From contig NC_052475.1 of assembly GCF_009730915.1 (NCBI RefSeq), positions 32,363,016-32,427,015 of the forward strand: a stretch of 64,000 nucleotides of DNA. The letters run 5' to 3'. The notes below the pieces were generated by a model. That model worked only from the letters and a program-made list of their open reading frames with translations, was not told where the DNA came from and did not search any database. Made by a program: the position numbers and the translations under genes. The stretch is from Dioscorea cayenensis subsp. rotundata (lineage: Eukaryota; Streptophyta; Magnoliopsida; Dioscoreales; Dioscoreaceae). Of this stretch, positions 1 to 12,300 are shown piece after piece (within the stretch, counting starts at the first letter, position 1; the number at the start of each line of letters is the position of its first letter).

Positions 1-2430
1 TGCTGTGCACATGAAATAAACCATAATTAATTTAACCGTTTTTGATATTCAAGTTTCAGATTTGATGAATTGTCACAACTTACGAGTGATCAATTCCACA
101 GAAAAAATAATGAAGTAAAAAACAGAGGCTTTCTAACAGAATTTCGCAGAAAAGTATATATATATATATATATATACAACTGCGATTATAGCGACTCTTT
201 TCATAGTTGCTTGGCGTGAAAGGTAATCCGTTTGCCATAATAATAGAGAAGGATCATAGGGCACTTGTTCACAGTTATTGATCAGTTATCTAGTTATTAC
301 CATTGCTTCACGAGTGCCGCCCGCCAATAGTAATTGGCATACTGGTCGCTGCTGATGTATTATAGAACGCCCACATCTTGGTTTTCTATTTATTTCTAAC
401 CAAGTTAAAAGTGTGAGTGAGAGATTAAAAGCTAGGCAGATCGCTAGCTGGTTTAACTGCCGGTAGGAGGGCAGGCAGGCACATTGATGGTTGATAGCTG
501 ATGGATCCTTCTTGCTCGCTTAAATCCCAATGAATAAGCTCACGGGATGAATAACCAGGAGTTGGTTGATAAGTCTACAGCACAACATGAGCAGCTCAAC
601 CGTGCCTTTCCTTCCAAGCTGGTTCAATTTAATGGGATGAGTCGGTTGGTTGCTTCCTGATAGACTGCTGTGCCAACAAGATTTGATATACTGATACATA
701 CACGGACACGGCGGCATATGAGACGGCGAGAGAGGAGGACATATACGGATTTGTTGAATAAATGGTTGGCCATCAAGACGTCCCTCAAACTCCTTTACCA
801 AACGCACATACATTTGCCATTTAGCACGTATAACTTTTTGCGGTCCGGATGTCACGGAGACTTGTGGTGTGCTTGTTTGTTTAACTCAGCTGGTTGCCTG
901 TTTTTCTATAGCTCACAACTTTTGTGCAATTTAAGTAGACCAAATTCCTCTTCGGCTTTCGGAATTAGTTATTAGACTCATGAATGAGAATAATCCAAGT
1001 GGCATGCAGTTGTAAACTTTATAATATAAACTTTTTCTTTTTCCTCTTCTTTACCTTGATTTGTTTGTGAGCTTGAGCTGGAGGGCCCAGTTTGGTATAT
1101 ATCTAGGATCCATCCATCCATACTGTGTAAGTCCCATTATATGGGTTCGTGGCCACCCTTGGTTCTAATAATCAATCACCAATCTATTGTAATGTGGCAC
1201 TATATATCATTTATTTCTTTTTTATTTTGTTATGTTTTACTTTGAAAGCACCTTCTTAACTGATGAATCATATGTTCTCAAAACCATGACCATGTATAAT
1301 CTATCCTATGCCTGATTAGTTGAAGTGTTGAATGTTTCCAATTCCTTCTCCTGGAAAAAAATGATTTGGTGAGTTCTCTGTAAGGTTTGACGTTAATGGT
1401 ATTATACTATTATTGCTGTAGAACGAGACCATGATCAAGCATGGCATCACATCAACAAACATTTTCATTTGGATAAAATAATTAATTAATTGTAACTGAT
1501 CAGCACCATTGGCTAATCAACTTGCCATTTTGTAAAGCATTCTAAGAACTAGAGTCTTAAAAAGAAAAGAAATAAAATAAAGGGTTAATTTGCTCAGAAG
1601 GAATGAACTTTGTGAACCAATAATTCTTATTTAATAATGATTTCTGACAGGCCTAATACATGACAAAGTGGGAGAGGATCTGAAAGTTGACCAATTGTTA
1701 TGAGGGTGCACCTTCCATTAATTGTAACGAAAAATTGGGCTGTATTTAGACTTTGAGAATTGCGCAATGCTCTCAAACTTCATCCGTAATGAAAGTATGA
1801 AGCCAACGTGCATGATACTCAAGAGATGATGAGTGATGATGCACTATGATAACTAGACGCGAACTACTCGCTTGGCCGACTGTCACAAGTGATCTATGCC
1901 CACAATTATCCTAAGATATATTCTTTAATTAATGCCTTCTCATGGTCCTGGACATCCTTGTACGGTCCATATTCTTATTTCATTACCACCCTACCTCACT
2001 CAACTGCTATGAGGGAGCACCGCCGCGGCCTGAGGGGACCTCACACTTATCTCAGAGTACTGATAAAGAGATGACATGTTATGTTAAGACAAAAACAGGA
2101 AAGGAGCTGTGACCACGGCCATTTTTATTATACACATTATTTTTTTTTTAAATTTTATATTTTCAAATTACAGGAGTAATGATACTATTGATTTAGGGAT
2201 TCGACTTTGAATCTGTCCATTCACTATTATAGATTTATAGTAACATACCACTACACTACACTACACTGAGTAGTGGTTGATTTATACCAATGTTTTAAAT
2301 TATTAATATCAGGAGTAATTAAAAAAAATAAACTGCAATAATGTAACGAGATGAGAGCAGTAGTGTAAGCTTGGGAGTAATTAATAAATAAGTGAAAATA
2401 TTGTTATTATGAATTGAATGCAGCCAAGTC
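1..2430. other. Intergenic spacer upstream of the kinesin gene
   Basis: No gene is supported here. The open frames are short, lack family motifs, and several begin at GTG rather than ATG. A (TA)n tract lies near 157-177 and the DNA is generally A/T-rich. The last few hundred bases become C/T-rich (about 2420-2530), as plant promoters and 5' leaders often are. Confidence 0.6.
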
Positions 2431-2730
2431 CCCTCTCCCTCGTGACTCATCCCCCTGGACTCCATCTCCTGACTCCCTCGTCCCTCCCTCCTCTTGCCCT
2501 TTTGATCCATTTGGATCTTTCTCGTTGCAGGCCCGAGACCAAAAAAAAAAAAAATTTGTTTTCGAAAAAACAAAGAGATAAAAGAAAAAAACGAAGAAAA
2601 CAGATGTTCTGGCCGGCTGTCCAGACGAAGACAGTGTGAAACCAGGTTTCTTCTCTCCTCCACCTCTTCAAAGTTCAAACTACTATCCTGGATCCTCGCA
2701 TTTCCATCCGCATTGCTCTCGTCTCTGCAG

Positions 2731-3305
2731 GTGAGTCAGTGATCCCCTTCAATGCGGAATCTTTGTCTACTCTGCTTCATATCCATCTCCATTTCCCATT
2801 CTCTCTTCTTACGGATCTTGGTATCATCGATCTGCTGGATTCGTGCTTTCTTCTAGGTTTCTGATTCTGATATTTTCTTTCTAAATTTTTAAAAAAAAAA
2901 ACGCCGCTTTGCTCACTCTCCATGTCTTTGAGGTGTTTTCACCAATCCACTGTATATTTTCATATCAGAGGTTGATGTATTTCTCTTTTGGTGTTGAATG
3001 GGCCGCGTTAGATTTGATTTTGGAACTGTTATTATGAGTTCCCTCCTCAGTTTTTGATGCTGAATAGACCACAACAAATCAGATTTACCTATGAAATTAC
3101 CTCTGTGAGTTCTCTTCTCGTTAGTTTACGGTTTTTGATCTCATGTCATATATTTTCCGCCATATACTTTCTGCCATTGATGCATTCAGGAGGAGTCCTA
3201 AATCTGTGGCATTTTTTTCTTCCAGGAACGGTAACCTCAATCATACTTTTATTTCGTTGATTCTTCTTCCAGACATTATAAATCGGAGAACCGGCCAGAT
3301 TGCAG
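2731..3305 (+). other. Probable 5'-UTR intron of the kinesin gene
   Basis: A strong donor (CTGCAG then GTGAGT) sits at 2731. A pyrimidine-containing acceptor ending in TTGCAG sits at 3305, 49 bases before the first coding ATG. The region between is T-rich with no coding potential. Leader introns are common in plant kinesin genes. This is inference; no transcript was available. Confidence 0.4.
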
Positions 3306-3354
3306 GTAGGTGAGAAGAGATTTGGAGGCTACCGCCCCTTTGAGGGCCGTCAAA

Positions 3355-6300
3355 ATGATAGCTGACAACCACCCTGCGGCTGCCCAGAATGGCAGCATCA
3401 GCAGATCATCTTTCCCCTCCAGGAATGGCAGTGCCACACCTCTGCACAGCTCCGCTTCCAGTGCTAATGGGGATGGATACGATAGTGATGGCTCCAATGC
3501 CAGCTATGCACCGCCGTGAGTTGTGTTACTCCTCTGAAATTGCTCTTGACATTTATATGCATAATATAATCTGTTGTTTTTGGATATATGCTATATTCAT
3601 TTTACAATCTTCTCAATTAAAAAAAAAATCTTATGGTTTCTTATTGCTAATAGCAAATTCAGCTATTCTGTCACAGTATCCTCTAGGAAGTTCAAAATTT
3701 TCCTGAGGTTAATTAACCTTCTGTTGTAATTCCAAACTAGTGCTCGAGGCTGCATACCTCGCGACTTTACTGATGGAATCTGCTTTGCTGAAAACTCCTT
3801 CAGCCACTCAGAACTAAATCCTCCCATTTTGATATTCCTCTTAACTTCACCCACTGCAACATACCTAAACATGCCAGTTGTTACAAAGTGAAACACCTCT
3901 CATGTATGCTATCCCTTTGCAGCACCCCATCAACCTTGTCAATGTCTGTTCCTGCGGAGCTTGCAGGTGCCATCCCTTTGATTGATCGATTCCAGGTATA
4001 ACCAGAAACTTCCACATATATTGCTTGTTTCCCATTCTCTTTCTTAATTACCCATTCAAGATGAGAAAGATTCTTGGATATTTTATATAATTTGATTCTC
4101 AAATGCCTTCTTTGTTTATTTCTCTTGGCGTTCTGGGTAAGCAAAGGTATTTCTATTTTCCCTTGGTTATAGTGTTTCTTCATCTAATCTTTTCTGACTT
4201 TTTTTTTTATAAATTTTCTGATTTTTATTGAAGTAGGCAATTCTCATTATGTTCCTCCAAACATCTATTTAGCATTTGGGCTATGAAAAGGTGTGGGGGA
4301 TTCTGTTTCTCAAAATGTTATTTTCGTCTTTTTGTTTTTCACAATGTGCTTTTCTTTGTTTTTGTTTATTCCTCAGACCTTTATATATCATATATTTTAT
4401 GGAGCCCATGGTGTATCTATGCAGATTAATTTGTTGGGGTTTGGCCTTGGTCCTTGATCATTGTTCGTGCAAATTTTTAGTGTTTCCTCTAATTGTAGGT
4501 TGAGGGATTTCTAAGAGCCATGCATAAACAGATTCAATCTGCTGGTAAGCGTGGATTTTTCTCTAAAAGATCTGTAGGACCACAAGTTCGTGAAAAATAT
4601 ACATTGGAGGATATGTTGTGTTTTCAAAAGGTAAAAGATTAAGATTGTCATTAACTTCAGCAATTTTTATAGCATAATCTAGTTCTTTAATGGCTCTAAT
4701 TTGAAAATTGTATTCTATGGCAGGACCCAATCCCTACATCTTTACTCAAAATCAGCACAGATCTAGTAAGCCGCTCAATAAAGTTATTTCAGATCATCTT
4801 AAAGTATATAGGAGTTGATTCATCTGATAAGTTAACTACTTTGAGCTTGGACGAGCGAATTGAACTTGTGTCAAAACTGTATAAGCATACTTTAAAGCGT
4901 TCTGAACTTCGAGATGAACTGTTTGCACAGATTTCCAAGCAAACACGTAACAACCCTGATAGGTATTTAATCATTTCATCTACTTTTAAAAAATATGTCA
5001 CCTAGTCATACCTATGTTATTTTATATGCTCCTCATCGTGTGTGTATATATATATATATATCTTTTTCATTCTTCTTTATCTCTTTCTTTAGGAGCTCAT
5101 TGTTAAAAGCATGGGAACTGATGCATTTGTGTGCATCTTCAATGCCTCCAAGCAAGGATATTGGAGCCTATTTATCAGAATATGTTCATTCTATAGCTCA
5201 TGGTTTGAATGTTGATCCTGAAGTCCAGGTCCTTGCATTGAACACACTTAATGCTTTAAAGTGCTCTGTCAAAGCTGGACCTAGAGCTACCATCCCTGCT
5301 CATGAGGAAGTTGAAGCTCTTTTAACGGGTAAAAAGCTTACCACTATAGTATTTTTCCTGGATGAAACATTCGAAGAAATTACGTATGACATGGCGACTA
5401 CTGTAGCTGATGCTGTGGAGGTATTGATGATATTCTTGATTCTTTTCTCTGTTCTTCTTTTAATTGTTTTACTTCATTCCTTTTCTTAGAGCTACATCAT
5501 ATTTCTTTTTTTATTAATGTTGGAAATATAATACCACATCGGTTGTGTGATAGAAGTGTAATGGGTTTTTATATAGGTATAGGGGTTGAGCCACTAAGTC
5601 TTGAGACTTTTTGATGTAAGACCCCTAAGTCCATGTAGAGCCCATATAGGGCCCACTAGTACCAAAATATAAAATCCTAACAGTTAAAATACTAAAATTT
5701 TGTAGCTGTAGAGTCCTCTTGATGCTGAAAGAATATAATTCTAACTAGCAAGTATAGTGGGGAGAATTTTAATTACTAACTGTGGGAAGGCTGATTTTTA
5801 TTTTCTTGAAAGCCATATTTGTACTAGGCATTTTGAGCTTGTTAGAATTCAAGGTAAAACCAGAAAATATACCACAGTACTATATATTGACCCCTTTGTT
5901 TGTAATAAGAAAGAAGACTCCTTGAAGAAAGAGTGCTTACTTTTGTATTTGAATTCTAGCGCCAGGCCTTAAATTACAAGGGATAAAGTTTTTCAGATGA
6001 ACTTACTCGTTAAATTGCAAAATCACAAGTGTCATCTCCGGGAAAATGCCAGCAAAAGTAGAGTAAATGTTACCTGGAACTTTATATGGCATGCTAATTC
6101 CTATTTATCTGAGCTTGATTCTACCAAAAGGCTGATGCATTATATCAGGCTAGATAATGTGTTTATGTTGCATCTAACATGGTATGAGAATTAGGTTAAT
6201 TTCTTTGTTTACAATGTGGCCAGCAAAAAGATTAGCTATCTCAACATGTGTCAAGGGGTATATTAGGGTAACAAATAGTCCTATACATAAATTAATGTTG

Positions 6301-9300
6301 TAAATTTGAAGATAAATGTATAGGTCCAAGTCTCTCATTTGATTAGTTCAAATGCTTGGGGTTGATGTAAGCCCACATAATATTGGTCTGGTTTGCATCT
6401 AGTGCCTTGGAAGTCTTTCTCGATACAGAATATTATTGAAAAATTGGTAAGTTAATTTTAAATGTTCATTTGTTTTGTACAGAAAATCTCCATGGATACA
6501 CCATAGATTCTTCTTAAACTTGCTAAATTTGTTTGACTGTTTGATTATCTGATATCAGGCCTAAGTTTTAATAATATCTATATTTGTTAATATTGTTTAA
6601 ACCTTCTGTGTTCATTCAGGAACTTGCTGGAATCATTAAACTTTCTGTCTACTCTAGTTTCAATCTTTTTGAATGTCGAAAAGTTGTCAATGGTTCAAAA
6701 ACAGCTGATATCAGTAATGGTAATTCATTTTAAGCTTACTCATGTTGTCTTTACTACTGTGTTTCATGTTGTTAGTGTGTTATACATTTATAGAAGTACT
6801 GATCCTGCCTTCGCTTCATGCTACATAGAGGAATATATTGGCTTGGATGATAATAAATATATTGGGGATTTGCTTGCGGAATTCAAGGTGGCTAAAGACC
6901 GCAGTAAAGGAGAAATTTTGCATTGCAAACTTATATTTAAGAAACGCCTTTTTCGGGAATCAGATGATGCTGTAGTAGATCCAATGTTCATCCAGCTATC
7001 GTATGTGCAGGTATGTAGCTCTTAGTTCTCCTTAGGAAGAGATAACCATCTGCTTGAATTTCAACTTGTATTTGTCTTTGATGGCACCATAATCTTGTAA
7101 CTTGCGAATGTATTATCCCTCTTTCTTGCAGCTTCAACATGACTACATTTTGGGAAATTATCCAGTTGGTAGAGACGATGCAGCTCAACTTTCTGCTTTG
7201 CAGATTTTGGTTGAAATCGGATTTGTTGAGCATCCTGAGTCATGCGCGTATGTACCTGCGTTATTCTACTGAAAGTTATTTGTTTTTCAATGACATGAAT
7301 CTACTAGGTATGCGTTCTCTTTCTAAATCTAGAAAGGACTTTGCAGTGAGTGGACATCACTGTTGGAAAGGTTTTTGCCTAGGCAAATTGCCCTTACTAG
7401 AGGAAAACGGGATTGGGAGCTTGATATTATATCTCGTTATAATCTAATGGTAAGATTTGTTAATCAGATAGAACTTTTGTGTGTGTGCGCGCATGTCCAT
7501 GATGGTAAATAAGAGATTTTTGGGCCTAAATTTTTTCATTTCTCTCAACTATATCTTTGGTTTGTTGAGGCTTCAGTTTTAATATTTCTCTTGGTCCAGT
7601 TATACTTATTTTTATTGTTCCTGTAAACTGTGTAAAGGCACCATTTGTATGGCCTGTCATTTTATGCTTGCAGCTTTAGGCAGATTATGAATATCATATG
7701 ATGTAGTCACTGTTGTGGTTCTTTTGGAATATCACAGTATTTCTGTATTTGTTTGCTTATTTAGTTGCTTTCTGACTTGTTTCTGGAATTATATTTGAGA
7801 ATCCTTGGCAGCAGGGTTTCACATTATACTTTGTCAATCTTATTTGAATTTGAAATCCATATAGGAACACATGTCGAAGGATGATGCAAGGCAACAGTTC
7901 CTTAGAATTTTGAAAACTCTACCCTATGGGAATTCAATTTTCTTTAGTGTGCGTAAGATTGATGATCCGATTGGACTCCTACCTGGGCGCATCATTTTAG
8001 GCATCAATAAGCGTGGGGTTGTCCATCTTTCTACTTAATATTATGTTGTGTGCTTGAAAACCAAAGTTTATTAATTTGATATTTGCAGGTTCATTTTTTT
8101 CGCCCAGTTCCCAAGGAATATCTACATTCTGCAGAGCTCAGAGACATTATGCAATTTGGTAGCAGCAACACTGCTGTGTTCTTTAAGATGAGAGTTGCTG
8201 GTGTTCTTCATATCTTCCAATTTGAAACAAAACAGGTGGTGCTTCAACTTATTTCTGATTTTTCTACCGAATTTGGTACTGAATGGAGACTACCAAAATG
8301 ATGCAGGGTGAGGAGATATGTGTGGCTCTTCAAACACATATAAATGATGTGATGCTTCGCAGATATTCAAAATCACGGTCCTCGGCAAGTGGGTCCATTC
8401 AAGGAGATATATCTCCAGTAGTTAAGCCTCCAAGCCTTGACATTCATGAAAAGAGAGCTCAAGAATTGTTAAAAACAGTTGAAGAATCTCAAAAGAATGC
8501 AGATCGAGTGAGTAGATTCTCTGCCGTAGATTTTGCATATTGATATTATCATCAGTATTGGCCTTCTAATTTTCTTTCTGTACATTATAATATGATAGAG
8601 AGCTCCTTTGTTACCCTTCTGCAAAATTTAGATCCTGTAAGAATGGTGAGCTCTCTGATTTTACTGTTGTTTAATTGACTGATCAGTGTCGTCTGGTGGT
8701 CTAGACGCACAACTTTATTGAAACGTTTTGATCATTTACATGCATGTGTGTGATTTTCTTTATTCCATCTGAGTTAAGATGTTATAAGCCTTTTAAAATG
8801 GTTTATTATGCATTTCTCTTCTTGAAATGCGTTGGTATTGACCTGATAAGGAGTGTCATTGATTGTGGACCAATGAGTGGTGATGCTTTAAATTGTTATT
8901 AATTAAGTCTGCATGAAGAGTTAAGTAATTGAATGCATATGCGATTGTATGTGTTGCTGAAACAAATGTATAAAAGGAAATTACAATTTTCATGGTATTT
9001 AACTTATGAAATTTTTTAAAGAACAAACAACCAAATTTTTGCCTCCAGAAAATTAGCTTTTTGATGTTGTATGTTAGAATTTCTGTTGTGGATCCAATCA
9101 TGACAAAGTGTCACATGAGTCTTTATTATATTATAATTTTCAGGATGAGGTGTTTGCTTGATGATAATTTGCATCTAACAGCTTCTACGATTATTTTGCC
9201 TAGTTTATTATATATCACTTTAAGAAAAAAATTATTTTGTTAGCAAGCTGAGTCTTTAGGACTGTTCATTCTTTCTTGTGACCTTTTACTAATACACAGT

Positions 9301-12300
9301 ACCTTTAATTTCTTTTGTTCAATCCTCATATTGCTTCTACTAAAATTTTATGGCCATGTGACTGTTGACATAATATTCATCTAGAAGAATAGTATTTTTT
9401 ATTATTTCAATATGTGCCCCTTTTTATGTCTTGCAGTTGTCAGAAGAATTGCATGCAAAGCAAAAACACGAAGCAGAGTTGCAAGAAGAACTAGATGCCT
9501 TGAGAGATACTTTACAATCTGAAATACACAACTTAAGAGAAGTAATTTCTGACCGTGATAGACTTAAAACATTATGTGATGAAAAAGAGTCTTTATTGCA
9601 GGTATCATCCTACTTAGTAGCCACCTTTTTGGTTAATCTAACAATCTGATAATATTGTTTTCATAGAGCTCTCTGGTGGTTGTTGTTGTTGTTGTTATTG
9701 TTGTTTCCTATTGACCATACATTATATATTAGGCTGCATTATTGGAAAAATGTAACATGGAATCAAAGGCAGCAAAGTGTAACACCCTGGATAAGTTTCC
9801 ATCAGAAAGTAATGCAAAGAGGGAGGGCTTAATTGGATCTAACAATCGGAAGAAGGAAGATGCTTTTGTTGCAAGCAACATAAGGAACAGTAAGGATGAT
9901 GTACAGGTAAGTCAACCACATAAGGTATTTTACATTTTTCAGCATTTGTGGTATCATTCATGTTGGAATAATTACTATTGAACTTCAGGTTTTGTTCTAT
10001 ACTTCTATGTTACATACATTAAATGGACCGTGAATTGATTGCTGCTGAAGCAAATGTGTGACTTGATTTTGGTGATTTCTCATGATTTTTCTTGTATAAA
10101 TATAGGCACTTATCAAAATTCAGGAGGAGCTGAAAGCATGTGTGCAAGAGTTACATGCATCAAGGGAATCTTGTAAAACACTGATGAAGGACAAGATGCT
10201 GCTCGAACAAAAGATCCAAAGACTGGAAAAGAAAAAAAATGATGAGGTTTCAAATGTTGTTCTGTCTGTCTTTCAGTTAAATGCAGTAATGCATGTCTAA
10301 CTCTGCAAATTTTAACAAATAATTAAGTTATTTGGATTCTGATTGTGCTATGTGTCATTTTCCGATGCAATTCTTCCTGTGTACTTATGGTAATGAATAT
10401 ACTTTACTTTGGTTTCAAATATGCAGAAGGAGGCTTTAGAGAGAAATTTTGATGAAGAACGTAAAATGCTTAAAACGCGTATTTCTGAACTTGAGAAGAA
10501 TTTGGAAATTGTCACCCACAATTTAGGCATGGTTGAATCTACACTCAACATGCGGAATGCTGAGGTAGATGCTTTGCAAATTAATTTCAAAGAGCTGGAA
10601 GAACTACGGGAACTAAAGGAAGTAAGTTCATTTATTATTTTGACTGAAAGTAAGTTCAAATATAAATTGGTGATCCCCTTGTTGTGGAAGTTTGCAAACT
10701 GAGAATTATACAAATTAAATTTGAGTATTCGCAATTAGCTTAAGTTTGTATCTGCTTTTTTATCAGGATACTGATAGAAAAAATGAACAAACTGCTGCAA
10801 TTTTAAAAAGACAAGGAGAACAATTGGCTGAGTTAGAAGGTTTATACAAGGAAGAACAAGTACTGCGGAAGCGGTATTATAACATTATCGAAGGTTTGTA
10901 TTCTAATACTAGCTTTTAGTACTTGATCTGTTTTTAATTCATGGGTTAATAATCATATTGTCTATGTGTTCAACGAAAGGATACTTTTTTTTTACAAACA
11001 GATATGAAAGGCAAAATCAGAGTCTTTTGCCGTTTGAGGCCTTTAACTGAAAAAGAAATTGCTGAAAATGAAAGAGATATTGTCTTTGGTCTTGATGAAT
11101 TCACAGTTGAACATCCTTCAAAAGATGATAAGTTAAAGCAACACATCTACGACCGTGTTTTTGATCAAACAGCTTCTCAGGATGAAGTTTTCGAAGATAC
11201 AAAGGTAGTTCATTATTTTAAGTATGTGTTATTTCAATATAACCTTCCTGTTTATAATTATTAAAATGACTCCTTGTGAAATTTATTTATTAATATGAAT
11301 TTTAAAACATCACATCTCATTACCTAAGTGATGAGTTGGCCTAAGTGATGAGTTGGCCTTTTAAAAATATTAAGATATTGGCTTTTTCTCATGTACACCA
11401 TTCCCTTTTAAAAAATTACCAAAAATATATATATATTTTTTAAAATATTTTTTAAGTTATTATTATTTTTTTTAGAAGTTATAAATTTTTTAACTTCATC
11501 TATTTTGAGAAAATATGTATAATAATAATAATAATAATAATAATAACCACACTGAAATATATTTAAGAAAACAAAAACAAATAGTTTTAAAAACTTCAAC
11601 CACAAATACGTTTTAAAAAACATGCAAAACAATTCACATTTTTATAATAATAATAATAATAGTAGTAAGGGAAATTTTTTTTAAAGTATTATGTGGTTTG
11701 TCTCTTTATCAATTTGGGACTTGTGGTTTGAGTTGTAACATGTTGGTATCCTGTAATCTAAACTGTTTGTAAAAAAGTGTCAAAATGCTTAACTCTGTTA
11801 ATTTAAATTTGAATTTACCTTTTTGCCCTTATTTACATTACTAAAATGCATACTAATTAAGAACCATTGAAGTCTACATCCAATTAAAACTTGAATGGTT
11901 TTTAAATACTATACAAATAAATATGAATGGTTCTTATTTGTACATGTTTTAGTAAGGGCAAAAAGGTAATTTCAAATCTATTTTTATATCACGTCAAGAG
12001 TTAATCGTTTTTGCAAACGGATTAGACCACATGGTACTAAAATGTTACACCTCAAATCATAAGTCCTGAATTGATAAAGAGATAAATCACAAGGTACTTC
12101 TTTAGTCAAAAATTCCCCTAATGATAATTATAATATAATAATAATAATAAATAATAACATATTTTCTCAAAATAAATGTGATTGAAAAAAATTATGGCTT
12201 CTAAAAAATAATAATAAATTAAAAATTGTTTAAAAATATAAAAAAAATTTGTGATTTTTTAAAAAGAAAGTGGTGTACATGAAAAAAAACCAATATCTTA

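Noticed and set aside
520..855. Minus-strand open frame of 111 codons near the left end
   Set aside because: It starts at GTG, has no recognisable motif, and a competing plus-strand frame covers the same bases.
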